A stretch of DNA of 64,000 nucleotides from Himantopus leucocephalus. Taxonomy: Eukaryota; Chordata; Aves; Charadriiformes; Recurvirostridae. Every line of letters starts with the position of its first letter. The first letter of the stretch is position 1. Below the pieces are notes generated by a model. The model was not told the DNA's origin and made no database searches. It was given only the letters and a program-made list of their open reading frames with translations. This document shows positions 41,275 through 59,880 of this stretch, piece by piece. The position numbers were made by a program, and so were the translations under genes. The stretch is from positions 19,327,692 to 19,391,691 of the forward strand of contig RSEF01000013.1 in the NCBI GenBank assembly GCA_003993805.1. Direction: 5' to 3'.

Positions 41275-44200
41275 CCCTAACAAATCTTTCGCTTTGAAGA
41301 AAAAGCATAAAGAAACACTAAATGGCAGAATCTCCCTAAGAAAAGGATCTGCTAGCAAAAGAGCGCAAGTGTCCTAAAGTAGGGTTTATTAACAAGTACA
41401 TGGTAAAGCATTATACAGATTTGCCCTTGATCTTTTATTTGTAACTCAAGCGCACAATGTATTTTCATCAAAAAAAGGCAAAGGGGAAGAATATCTTTCA
41501 CAGCTGCTCAGCACGTGAGCATGGGCACGGTACAAGGCAAACAATTCAAATAGAAGACATGCGACAACACTTTTCTTCCATCATGTAACATACATCATGT
41601 AACATTCTGAAAAAAAACCTGTATGCTCCTTCTCTCAAACACCAAATCCAAAGCAAATACATTGCACAAAGTTCTAGGTTTTCAGAAACAGACAGTAAGG
41701 GGGAATCACATCCGACTGATTTAGGTAACAATCGTTGTACATCAGGTAACATTTTGACCTAGAATTGATATATCCAACGCTGACAAAACCTTTAGAATTT
41801 CATGGACACTATTCAACAAAGCAATCCACTATACAAACAATCCTGGGGGTCTCTGACCCTTCAACAGACCCGGCATGTACAGGCGGAGAGAGACTTCATG
41901 TGCACTCACATCAGCATGCAAGGATTAAACTCAAACAAAAATCATTGTTTTCAGTCACCCCTCTGTAAGGAACTTCCTTTCTCCCTCACAAGTTCTGCCA
42001 TAGCAAAGCCTACTTCAGCAGACTTCTTCCTCCACACCTCTTTCCTTTCCTCCAACATTTCCAAGGTTGTTTGAATAATACTTTTATTCTCAGTCTGGTT
42101 CAAATTATCCCATTATTAACACTGGTGTAACAATAGTGTTTTTTAATGTTACAGCTAAAACAAGTTTTGGTCCTCACTGAGTAGCATTATTACAACACCA
42201 GCACTGTGTAAACCATGTACTAATTTTACAAGTATCTTTACTCTTGGAGCCATTTCAAGGCCTCCTGCAAAGCCAGATCCCCTGTCCAGATAACCACAGG
42301 TGCAGCTGGAGCTGGTCCCTCGAGAAAGGGACGGTGTTTGCCAGGGAGTGTTTGGTGCCTTAGTAGGCTGTACCTCTAGGCATGGCGAGCTAGGCTGTTC
42401 ATAGAATATGCCCTTTCCACGTCACGCAGGCAGGAAGCCGTTGCGCAGCTGCCTTCCCTTCCCTTGAACCCACCAGCCTGTATCAGACTGCACACTGCTA
42501 CAGATGAGTGTGAATTTGTCAGGCAAAGCTGAAACAGCTGATACCCTAAACCAATGTTGAGATGCCTCGTGCAGAGAGAACTAATTAATGAAAGCTCAAC
42601 CTAAGCTGCAAGTAAATTCTAATAACCTAAGCAAATCCAAATAGATTTTTAGCCAAAGAGCATTACACCAGCAGATCACAATTACGCAGCCCACTGGCTG
42701 GGATTTGGGTCTCATTTTACTGTCTAGTGAACTGCAACAAAGTCACACAGTTCAGCAAAGTGGCACTAAGTCATCAACATCAGATGTAGCCTGCACACTC
42801 TACAGGTCTTCCATGAAAGCTGGGATCTTCTCAGCCTTCAAACAGTAATTTACCTAAGTATAAATTTGCAAGAAGCAGCTTATACCACAGTTAGTGATCT
42901 CCGTACCATCCATGGCCATAATTCCTCCACCATTATTTCATTCAGTTTTACAAACATGCATACTTTCTGGGCAGCTGTTCTCAGGAGATACCGTCTGCAC
43001 TGCACCACAAGATATGGTTTGCAGGAGAGGTTTGTAACAGGACTATGATTTAAACACAGTAATCTCACTAGAAGAAAATTACATACCTGAGAGTTTGTAA
43101 CAAAATAACTGTAATCATGTCCTGAGCCAAAATGAATTAAAAAAAAAAATTATAATGTATACATACTTCAAAACAGGGACTCACACTTGCAGAAGCACGT
43201 GTGCCCAAGTGGCAAGCGTTCACTTCCAGCAAGCATATAAGAAGGTAGGCTATATGAAGCATGAGATTGCAACTCTTTAAGTGTGCACAGCTAACACATT
43301 TCTAAACCTCATTACCATGTACCTATTCAGTGACAACAATAAAGTGGCAATCACAATTCACGTAATTCTGAAGTTTCAGCTAAACTACCTCAGCCGGGGT
43401 CTTCCCTGACTCTGTCCCCAACAAAGCCCACCTGAGCCAGCAATGCACAATCACTTCTTCCTGCGCTCAGTGCCAGGACCTTAGGTAGTTAAAAAAACAA
43501 ATTCTAGTTAACAGTCCAAGTACACCCTTTTCCCCTGCCCCTGCATGAAAAAAGGGAGTAAAATAAGGAAACTAGAAGGACAAACAGCATGAGTGACAAA
43601 GGACTGTGAAGGAAAGGAGCTTCTTCACATGAGAGTGTGCTCACAGTCCCAGTCACGTTTTTCGCAATTCCATAGTACTCACAGCTCCTGCACCTTGCTT
43701 GCGAGGGACAGGCTAACAGCTGGTCTTTAATAAAACAGAAGATTCATGGCTCTAGCATTTTTTTTGTCTCACCTCAGGAAAATACTAATTTTATTTAATG
43801 TGGACATGTGAAAGGGTATGAAGGTCTAATATTAAATGATAGCAATTATGTACTTTTTACTCAGCAGCACCATCACCTACTCCATTTCCTTCAGTACCTG
43901 CAGTTTCACATAAACTCTCCCATCCGTGCAGTGAACAGAGCACACCCTGCTCCTTTTAGATCTAGACAGAACACGGGGCAAGGCACTAAACTTGCAGGCA
44001 AAACCACCTCATTAACTACGCTGTGGCCTTGAAAAAAAAAAAACAACCAACACCTGAAATGAAAAAGACCACTATGCAAAATAATATCTCTAGGGCCAAA
44101 TTCTACTCTCTTACTTTCACTGATGTCAACAAGAATTCTGTCTGAATCATGCAAATAGTATTTTATCCCTACGCTGCTCCACATTTACATGATTCACAAT

Positions 44201-44959
44201 ACCTTTTTTTTTCATGAATAATAGGAAAAAAAATCCAGGGAAGAAAGACTTTTGACAATTAAAAAGTTGCTTAGTAATAAATTTCTCTGTGACCTCAAAT
44301 GCATTAATACTAAACTCTTACTGAAAACCTCCTGATGTCACCTGTGCGTGTAAACTGTAGTGAAACCAAAATTTTGCATCCAGCTGAACGCAGATGACAC
44401 TGCTGAGCATGAATAATCAAGCGCAGGGAAGCTGGCAGATACCACATGCCTGAGAGCCTTTGCGCTTTCACACCGCGGGTTCCGCTCTGCGTGGTCACCG
44501 CAGGACTCGCCGACTACGTTTCTGCACTTCCCAGAATATCAGGGCGATACCGATGGAAGGATTTACAACCATCATCTTTTATTTTACATGTCATTGGTGG
44601 CTGCACCAGAAGAGAAGAGTAAAAATAAGTAACAATTATTGGTTACACAGTCCGTTACAGCTTCCCCTCACAATAAATCCGTACTACTCTGTCCCACAGC
44701 CGGGGTGTCTGACACTCAGCACGTAAAATGAGGCAGAGCAGTTAAAGGAGGCACTGACGGCATGCTTTAGTGCCGAGTGGAATATGGACAGAGCTTTATT
44801 CTTTGCATGTATTGAAGAGCCAATGTTTTGCTTTTCTTCAGCTTTTAGGCAAAACAATGGGAGGCGGGAGCCAGGAAGCTTCGAAGCCTCAGTTCTATCA
44901 GGGATACGGAACAATGCAGGCAAAAACGCCAGCTGCCCCCTCGCTGATGGCTGCACAAC
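41275..44959. other. Single-copy AT-rich sequence without recognised gene
   Basis: No coding exon, RNA gene or repeat family recognised. Short A-runs lie at 43,139-43,149 and near 44,031-44,043. This stretch should be KCTD16 5' intron if transcription starts at the divergent promoter. Confidence 0.5.
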
Positions 44960-45256
44960 CGCCAAGCCCGCAGCCCTAAGGGGGGTGACCGAACCCTCCC
45001 GCAGGACGAGCCACCAACCCGGTCGGCAGCCCCCGGGGCACCGCCACCACCCCGCACCCCGCCACCATCTTGCCTCCGCCGCCATCTTGTCTCCGCCCTG
45101 CGCCCCGTCCCCCGCGCAACGCGGCGGCGCCCGTGCGCGCATGCGCGGCTGCGCCACGCAGGCAGAGGGGCGGGGCTGGAGGGGCGGCGCATGCCCGGTG
45201 GAGGCGCTGCGCCGAGCGCGCCGTGCGCAGGCGCGACCCCGCTGGCCCCGGAAGTG

Positions 45257-45326
45257 CTCGGGCCGCTGGGTGACACGTCGCAGGGGCCGCGGCGGCGGGT
45301 GTGGGGCCGGGCCCGGAGGGGCTGAG
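45257..45326 (+). other. Probable YIPF5 non-coding first exon (ends at GAG|GTGGGT)
   Basis: The coding exon starts with only 10 untranslated bases after an acceptor, so an upstream 5' UTR exon must exist. The best donor downstream of the ETS site is GCTGAG|GTGGGT, with the intron starting at 45,327. The left edge given is arbitrary. An alternative donor, GCTGAG|GTCGAC, lies near 45,419. Confidence 0.3.
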
Positions 45327-45429
45327 GTGGGTCCGGGCTGCTCGCTGCCTCCCTGGGGCCTGTGGGGAGAAGGGCGGGTGGGGGTCCCGGGGTCTGGGGC
45401 GGCGCAGGGCGCGGCTGAGGTCGACCTGA

Positions 45430-45430
<1 letters not shown>

Positions 45431-45469
<39 letters not shown>
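45431..45469. repeat. (CGG)13 trinucleotide repeat
   Basis: Thirteen perfect CGG units, followed by GGGAGGGGG. It lies in the CpG island between the probable first exon and the first coding exon of YIPF5, so in the 5' leader or the start of intron 1 depending on donor use. Confidence 0.97.
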
Positions 45470-45647
45470 GGAGGGGGACTCCCGGAACAGCCTCTGTGCC
45501 TTCGGGCGCTCGCGGCGGCCCCGAATGGGGGGGGCTCCCCGGCCAGGCCTGTGCGGACAGGGCCGCTCGGCCTCTGTGGAGCGCTCCCTTTGCGGGTGGA
45601 ATCGGAGCCCCCGGCAAACCTGGCTGTTCTCTTACAGATAACTTGCG

Positions 45648-51947
<6,300 letters not shown>

Positions 51948-53823
51948 ATAGACTGTCCAAACTGTTGGACTCCAGTGGGCCAAAATGAAAACATCAACTT
52001 GGAACATTTAGTTGGACCAGAAACAGCTGCAAACAGCTGTACAGTGTTGCTGTCACGAAACTTAGACCTGTTTTGAATCATCTGGAACAATGAAAACAAA
52101 TGTCTCGTGTTCACTTTTTTAGGACTTTGAATACTGTTTTCAATTGACCTGAGGTGTCTATAGCTTTAATAAGTGTTCATGCTTATCAAGTTAATGTAAT
52201 TTCTTTCCCATTCCTATATCTTTAGAAAAGTAACTTTTGGTTGTTTATTTGAGGGTTATGTTTTTTGTTTGGTTTTGGTTAGTTTGTTTGGGGTTTTTTA
52301 GGGGAATGAGGGAGGGAGAAGGGTTGCAGTTATAAATCGATAGATTTTTACCCGAAAAAGTTAACAGAGCTGCAGATGCCATAGATTTGGGGTACTCTTT
52401 GAATACATCTGCAGTAAAAAGGAACCTATTTCCTGATCCCTCTTACCAAAAGCAAAATGCACAAATGAACACAAGCGATTAGGGTATTTTCTATATTTTA
52501 ACAAATATACTCTTAAGCTCCTGGGTCTCATTTATTGGTTCATTTGATGTGATAGTATTTCAGGATTTAAGATACTTAAATTATGAGTTAGAAAACAGAT
52601 GCTTAAAAGTTAAAGGGATCTGTAATTCTGTCACACTTGAAATATGAATACATTTGGATGTCTAAGTAGCTATATGTTAACTTGGATTTCTGAAGATGAC
52701 TTCAACTAGAGTTTCTTTTCCTAATGGTGCACATACAAGTAGATGAAGAGTAATCTCTTTTGCAGTACTTCCAAGAAAAACACCATTTTGAAAATGTTAT
52801 GCTTGTCAGTATTGTAGTTACTGTAAAATAATTTAAGGCATATTGATTAAATTTTCCTTAAATTTTGAAAAAGGTGTTTTGATTTTCCTAATCTTTCTTT
52901 TTTAATGGAGTTTAGTTACTAAAATAGAAACTTCAGTGTTGAAGCAAAATCATATTTAAAACTATTCAGTTGGTGGGTTTGATATTTGCTTCACTTACAA
53001 ATTCTTAATCTGACATGAGAAGCATAATCTAGTTTGTGATGTTAGTCACAAGAAGCTTTACAAGTGTGAGAAGTGGGAAAGCAAAAATGGTTGTGCTTCA
53101 CATGAGCACTTGCTAATTCTTAAAATAAGCAAGAAAAGGATACAGATATTTTAACTCATACTGGGGAGGGGAGGTTACTTATGTGGATGGTAATTCTCTG
53201 CCCGCACCTTGGAAATGAAAAAGCTCTAACAAAGCGCTATATTATAACTACCATTTCTTCAGCAGCTTAGTCCAAGGGATTTAATTGAATTGAGTTTACC
53301 ACAGGTGGTAGTCTGGTGTTCATCTGTCGTGTCCATGGAGTGATCTATTCGTAGACGTCAGGAGTTGAATCACTGGTCACATGCGTTCCATTAACACCCT
53401 CTGGTAAGACTTGATGTGTGAATGCATCTTCAAAGGAAAGCTTGCATCTTGGTGATACAGGAATGAATAATTTCAAGGGCTCAGCGCACATTTTTGTTCA
53501 GTCTTCCCTTAGTTTTGCACGTTTTCCTAAAAATATCTTCCTAGTGCCACTAGAAGTTACTGACCAGGTCCTTCTGTGTTGGCCAGAGCCAGCTTTTGCT
53601 TGTGTCACTGGGAGTTGTGGGAAGTGTCATATGAGTGTGAAGCCTTCAAGAACTACACACTGATGCACAAAAGGGTTTGGACTTGGGTTGTGTACTGTAA
53701 CTGGCTGTTGCAATGAATTTTAGAACTCAGATGCACATAAGAAACTTCAGTTTCTTTCCAGAAGCGAATTCAAGAGCCCAGATAATTTTCTACTTTGGTA
53801 TGTTATTACATGTTATCATTCTG

Positions 53824-53829
53824 AATAAA
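53824..53829 (+). terminator. Candidate poly(A) signal AATAAA (YIPF5, proximal)
   Basis: The first AATAAA after the YIPF5 stop codon. It is followed within 30 bases by a GT/T-rich stretch (GTGGCGAGTTGATTTTTATTT) suitable as a downstream element. Confidence 0.5.
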
Positions 53830-53983
53830 AGTGGCGAGTTGATTTTTATTTAGCAAGATGTTATACTCTGTAGTTCTGGTTTCTTTGGATTAGTAGACCA
53901 CATCTACCCCAGTGCACAAAGTTCTTACTCTCTTTAATGAAGAACATTACCTCTGATGGAGCATGATGTCCTGTATTTGTGCA

Positions 53984-53989
53984 AATAAA
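53984..53989 (+). terminator. Candidate poly(A) signal AATAAA (YIPF5, distal)
   Basis: A second AATAAA, 160 bases after the first, in GTGCAAATAAATTACAGTG. Either or both may be used. Transcript ends would decide. Confidence 0.45.
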
Positions 53990-54009
53990 TTACAGTGATT
54001 ACCTTTACT

Positions 54010-57000
54010 AATGAGGCCTAATTAAATACAGAATTGTTCTGCTAAGTCTAAAAGCTCACATACTTCCTTGAGCACATCAGGTTCTAATACTCAAATATTG
54101 TATTTTTGTGAAGCAGGCTAATTAAGCTTACCTTGCATGTACAAATGTGGTTCATTTCTTAAAGCTTGCGCTGGTTCTGTACATAGCTTCCGGGGTGATT
54201 ACTTATGTGTTAATGGTTATAAATAACCTTTTCTCTCACCACAGAACGAGCAAACTAAGCGCACAGGAAAAACATTAAAATTCGCTTGTCTCGGTATAGC
54301 ACTGGCAATACAGCTGCTGAGTTTGGAAAGACCATAGGAAAAGGTATTTATTTAGATACATATGTTCTCACCCTCTGCTGCCGGAGCAAGGACTTCATTA
54401 GGCGTTCTACTCGAGCAGTGAGGTTTGACCAGCGAGTGTCAGGAGCATTTTGTGTTCTTCAGCTTACATTGTGGAGAATTTAGCAGTGAATTTCTAACCG
54501 GTCTCTTGGGGGCAGGAGAGAAAAGGATGGGTGTAGAAGGTCAAAGACTTTAATTCATAGAAGACTATAAAAACACAACATTATGTCTAGACTGGTAGTC
54601 TTAAATATCCCAAATTTCTGGTACTTTAATTAACGCGATTGCATTGACTGTGTTTATTGCCTTTCCAAAATCAATTCCATTGATTTTCTGTAATAATGTT
54701 TTGTCCTAGATCTTGCTTCAATTTTAGTTACATTTCAGACCATTTAATCTCGCCATCACCTAGAATGACAGGATTGTGTGCTGTAATTCATTACTCCCAC
54801 ATTTGCCTTTCATATTTAGTCGGACTTTTTTTCTTTTTACTCTCTAAATCTGAACTCTCCCCCACAGTCTGTTGACATCAGTATTCTTATCTAGTTTTCA
54901 GATGAAATACTGACATTACTTGCTTCCATCCTGCACTGTTTCTTGACATTTTCATGTTGCTCAACTTAAAGCATTCAAACATGAATGTTGGTGTTGCTTT
55001 AAAAAAGCCACTTGTGTTATCACACCCAATCTTGAAATTACTCCTCTTCTACAGAAGTTAGAAGTTACTTTCCCAGTCTGTCCATTTCTTGTCCCAGTTT
55101 GTCCGTGTTTTGACAGTGACTTTGTTTTTCAGGTCGCTTGTTTTGCTAGGAGGCAGCTGCTGACTGCAGCTCAGCTGCAGGTCAGTTTGTTTCTATAGGA
55201 AACTTCTGTAAGTTTCAAAAAATTACATGGCACGTTCTGTACTAAAATGCATGTTTTTTCTGTGCTCTTACACCTTCCATCTGTGCACTGGTGTTGGCAT
55301 CTGTTCTTGAGGGGCTGTTACTCGTTTGGTGCTGGATGAATACCTTCAGAAGCCACAGAGAGCAGGGACGATTTGGTATTTTGTGTGAAGCCAGATGTTC
55401 CTCCATCCTCACAGCTGGAGAGGGGCATCCTGGATTTGATGGGGAGCACCAAGAGCACTGTGCACCAGTGTCGCTCGGGCTTCTTGCTGCCTTCTCTCCA
55501 GAACAACTACCTTATTTCCCCGGAGTTGAGCGGTCCAGGCTGGGTTCCTGTAGAGACCTCTCGTTTGGGTCTGTGATAAGGAGCTGGAATACCCTTAGGC
55601 TTGTCTCCAGGTGTCAGCACCAGGATGTGTTCACTGGATAATCCATGCAGAAGGGAAATGGGGTCTCGCTCCTCTAGGGACCAGCGGTTGCAGTTGGGCA
55701 CAGGCTTCGTGGTGCGAGGGCTGGGCTGAGTCACAGCGCGGGAGCACTGCGTGTGAGGGAGTCGCTCACCAATGCACTAAGTGCTTTAGTGCCTAGCAAT
55801 ACCACTGCTTAAACGGTTGTTAATGTTTTTTAGGAACCATGTTAGCCAAAAGAACAGCCAGCACTTTGGGGTATGGTGTCACTTATACCACAGAAGCAGG
55901 GGTTGTGAAAGACAGAGCACCTTTTTGCTACGCATGTTGATTTATCTGGACGAGCTTTCAGCCTCTGTCTTCACCGAGACGCTTTGGAGTGTCTGCTGTT
56001 AACGTTACACGCTGCATCTCTAACAGACCGCGAAGCAATGGAGTAACTGGGGCTTGCTGTTTCCTGCGTCTCCACCAGGCGAGCCTGCGATGTACCTGAT
56101 GTGCTCCGACGCGCCTGGTGGACGCGATACAGCTGCTGCACCGCATGCGGACCTGCCGCCAGGCAGGACGCAGGGCCGGCACAGCTCGGCATCAGGGAGC
56201 CATTCCCCTCCTTGTCCCCCCCCTCCATCAACAGCAATCACATTCCCAGGCGGTCAAACCGCTCACGTTGTCACGGTGGGTTCCAGTTCCCCGGGATGGG
56301 GAAGGGGTCCGTTTCAGTCATGGTCTGTCCCATGAGCGGAGATGCCATGTGTGCTGGGTGGCCCTCCTGGCAATGGGACAACTTTGCTACATCTCATTCT
56401 TGGTATAAAGCTGTAATATTTCTCACCAGCTTTTTTTTTTGTTTTTTGTTTTTTTCACATTACCAGGAAGTCTCTTTGTTTTCTGAATGCAGTCCAAAAG
56501 CATATGCAATTATTTTTCTCTGGGTAATTCACTGCCCTTCCAGCTGCTGGGTGACAGAGAGGCAGGCTCTTCCCTAGCGTGGGTCACGTTGTGTTGTAGC
56601 ACTGTACCTTTTGTCCTGTGTAAGCTGACACGTCCTTCCTTTGCTATACTTTTTAAATTTAGTTAAATAGCATCCCTCTCAGAACTAAAGCAATTTATTT
56701 ACACAATCTGTGGGATTAGAAGAGTTTTTAAAATACTTTTTGTTGTTCAGGAGTTGGATGCCCTAATAGCTCAGGGTGTGAGACCCTCGGCTGATTTGCT
56801 GTGGTTATCCCTGAGCGTCCTGTGAGATGGGGAAGTTCTGTTGCCCTGTGTTGTAGATGAGGAACGGAGGAAGGGGATGTATGCGATCTGTGTACGTCCT
56901 GCTACCTTTGACCATCTTTATGCCAGCAAAACATAACGGGGTATTTCTCCAGGGGGGAATTCTCGGTCCAGCTCTCTGGGACACAGTTTGAAAGTGGGAG

Positions 57001-59880
57001 GAGGTTTTGTAATTGGAAAGTCTGTCGATGGTGTTCGCCAGCTTTGTGCTTTCCTGAGGGAAGCCAGCAGGCCGTTAGCCAAACGGCAGTCCGTGCTTTG
57101 GGAGGGACTGCAAGCTTTGGGCTCTTGAGGGCATTTTTTTTCTGCTATTGCTTCTTTGCTTTACTGCCAGAGGTACTGATATTAGAAAAGCGAGGATTCT
57201 CTGGCCCTTATCGGGAATGGTGGGGTGGAAGATTGCCTGAAGTTAACACTAGTCCTGGAATAGGCCTCTCAAAAGTTGTGCTGTAATTACGTGTCTTTAG
57301 GAAGGAGGGCGTTGCTCTATTTGTTTACACGCTGAACTCCACCACATCATTCTTGGAATTACGGTGCTCTTACCACGTATGTTTGCATTTGTTTTTTCCC
57401 CAGCATTCTTGCTTTTCTGCTGTTAGCATAGAAAAATCGAGTCTTCTCGGGTACCTGCCTTAGCTACTGATCTATCAGACCTATTCGCTATTCAGTCACG
57501 GAGCTTGGATCCGCTTTAGCGCAAGAGCTGAAGGCAGCGGTAGGAAGCATCTTGCACTTCCATCGGGAAGACGACCCCAGTTCCCACAAGCGCGTCTGTG
57601 TGGCCACCGCAGTGACATGAAGTTGCCATCAGGCTTTGAACCAGACCCTGCCAAAGGCACTGGTTACCTACCTGTGTTTTCTCAGGTCTGGAGAATAATG
57701 ATTTAACTGCTAAAGAGGAGTCAGGAAAACTCCCTCTCTCCAGACTGCCCGTTCCCCAGCACGGAGCGTCGGGTAGCTCCTGCAGCACAGGGTGTGTTGT
57801 CCTCTCTGTGAGTGCCTGGTTGGCATCTCACATTGCTAAATGTGTTACAGGAGGATATTTCACCTCTGGGAACCGCACAAGGTTTCCTCCCGCACAGCTT
57901 GTCCCTGGTGAGCCCGTCAGAGGGAGGTCACCAGAGATGCCCAGTGCCGTGGTCCAGCTGAGCGCTGGGCTCGGGACTTTCTGGCAGAGTCTTTGCAGGC
58001 CCACTGCAGCAAGCGCCAGCGAAGGCTTGTCTCCAGCAGTTTTTGTGAATCCAAAGTCAAGGCCTTTCGGGCCTTGGGGTAAAATCCAGACGTTCTTACT
58101 CGGGCGGTGATTTATCCCACGCCGGTGGGTGCCAGCTTCTCAGTTCTTTTTCAGGCAAAATTCCCATTTAGCTCAACGGGAGACTTAGCTGGATCAACAA
58201 GATGACTATTTGGCCAATAACTATGTCAGGCCACTCTGGGCAAACATCCTCATTTACAAACGAACCTGTCAGGCTGGGACACTCGACCAGTCCCTCTGCT
58301 CCAGTCAGCGCCAGACCGCAGCGATGCCCGGCATCCCGAGCCTGCGCTCCGACGAGCTGCATCACAGGGAAAAGAATTTCGGTGTTGATAGATCGATGCC
58401 AGCTCCGTACCTCAGAAATGTAGAGTCTGAAAAGTATGTTCATAGAGGACTTTTGTTTTAGTAAAGGAGACCCTCTGCAGAAAGGAAAATCCATCGTAAA
58501 AACTTACTGCATTAACCTGTTCATGTTTGATTACCCAAGAAAGCTGCAGCTTGTATTGCCCTCGTACCATCAAGACAAAAACTACAGACTCACAACAGGT
58601 TATGGAGGATTTTAATGAGTTCAGTGCCTTTTTCTTTATTTATTTAATCTTCACTTTATTAATATGAGTCGATCTTCTGATTGTTTTAGCGGCTGGTTCA
58701 AACGTTAATTGTCAATAGGAAAAGATAATCTAGGATGTTGGCAAGGCTCTGCTGGTAATGTCGCTGCTTTATTGAATCACAGATGGAAACATTTAAATTC
58801 AGGATGATTTTCTCATTCCAGTGTTTTGTCCGAATTAAAAATTACTGGTTCAGGCAAGGTTAGGAGATCTAAAGAAGGCAGTGTCTGCACTTAACTAATG
58901 CCAACAGCAGATGTCACATTACTTGCCACTCTGCTTTCTTACAGATTCATTTGCCAAATTCTGCCAAATACCCATTTGGTTTATTTCAAAAGCCCTGAGC
59001 CTGCAAGGTACAGAATTACCTTTAATCATTTTATATGGGATTTGAGAAATTTTAACATTCCCCTTGAGGATACAAAGAGTGTTTTTATCTTTTGGAATAG
59101 ACTGTTCCAGGAAAGTCAGATGGGGTTCTCTGCACAGCAGATACACTGTGACACCCCGGACTTCTGGCTGGCTTGTCACCATCTCATCGCGCTCAGCAGG
59201 TCAGCCTAGTGGTCACACTCATGGAATTGGGTGCAGATCTTCTGAAGTGAGGCCTCGGAACTGATATCTGAAAATCATACGGATGCCCCATTTCATCACC
59301 CTCCTGTGAGCGCTTTGTTTGGTTCCCCAGGGGAAGCCCTTTCCTCTGGGTCCCCCGTTATGGGGCTGGGGTGGGCACATGCAGACAACAGTGAAGCCCC
59401 ACTTCTCCACCATGGGAGAGCAGGTGGGACCCAGCATGTGGGGCTGCGCGCAGAGCCCTCCGGTGTTACTCCAGTCTTCTAACGCCGCCCGTTGGATGAA
59501 CACCCACATTTGGCTCCCTTGGCCACCTCTGTGGCTGCCTCTTCCCCCATCCTCCTCTGCTCTCAGCTGTCGGACATCGGTCTGGATGGCACCCAGAGAA
59601 GCCCATCGCCTGGTGTAAAGCCAAGATTAACTCAATTCTGACAGATAGGTCTGACCTGTCCTTTAAAACTCCAGCTGGAAGGAAATGACACAATCTCCCT
59701 TGAATACCTTGTCAGTGCTTTGCTAACTTTATGATTAGAAAATGGTCCATGATGTCAGGCTTATTTCTTCCTATTTCTTCCTCCCTTTAATGCACTTTAT
59801 TATTACTATTCTATCCACAATAGACATGAAAGACAGCTTATTCTCTCCCTTCTGGCAGCAGCCTCTTACATAATGGTGAA
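54010..59880. other. Intergenic sequence downstream of YIPF5
   Basis: No coding exon, RNA gene or recent transposon recognised on either strand. Open frames are under 160 codons and lack family features. In other amniotes the next gene on this side is well separated from YIPF5, in agreement with a gene-free stretch. Confidence 0.55.
58600..59110. promoter_or_regulatory. Candidate conserved non-coding element with paired NFI-type half sites
   Basis: Two AT-rich, non-repetitive blocks. The left block (58,600-58,860) has several homeodomain-like words (TTTATTAATATG, CGTTAATTGTC). The right block carries TGCCAAA at 58,952-58,958 and again at 58,962-58,968, exactly one helical turn apart, followed by ATTTGG in the opposite sense. 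No coding capacity. Function is inferred from motif layout. Confidence 0.25.

Larger units (their letters stand above)
35538..44960 (-). other. KCTD16 5' region: non-coding exons and introns, no other gene seen
   Basis: Lies between the KCTD16 coding exon and the divergent promoter. In mammals KCTD16 transcription starts next to YIPF5 and splices over a long 5' intron to the coding exon, so most of this stretch should be KCTD16 intron. Besides the CpG island, minisatellite and CR1 listed separately, I see AT-rich single-copy sequence with short meaningless frames. A minus-strand donor-like AAG|GTAAGA (exon side ending at 36,075) could end a non-coding exon starting in the 36.4-37.7 kb CpG island. 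That is a suggestion only. Confidence 0.5.
44960..45620. promoter_or_regulatory. CpG-island promoter, probably bidirectional for YIPF5 (+) and KCTD16 (-)
   Basis: A GC-rich, CpG-dense block directly before YIPF5. It lacks a TATA box and carries classic housekeeping motifs. Two YY1-type sites are CCACCATCTTG (45,062-45,072) and GCCGCCATCTTG (45,078-45,089). A perfect NRF1 palindrome, GCGCATGCGC, lies at 45,137-45,146, with weaker NRF1-like words at about 45,186 and 45,223. An ETS/GABPA site, CCGGAAGTG, lies at 45,248-45,256. In mammals the start sites of the two genes are only about 0.1-0.2 kb apart in opposite directions, which makes shared use likely here. Exact start sites are not resolved, and no convincing minus-strand first-exon donor was found. 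Confidence 0.75.
51948..54010 (+). other. YIPF5: YIPF5 3' untranslated region
   Basis: AT-rich sequence with no coding frame from the stop codon to the first AATAAA signals about 1.9-2.0 kb downstream. It contains T-rich patches (52,255-52,300) and scattered ATTTA words, which are typical of vertebrate 3' UTRs. The end is inferred from the signals only. Confidence 0.6.

Noticed and set aside
44684..45157. 157-codon minus-strand frame with a KMAAE-like start at the YY1 sites
   Set aside because: The AAGATGGCGGC words are YY1 motifs that mimic a good start codon. The rest has no family resemblance and no splice structure.
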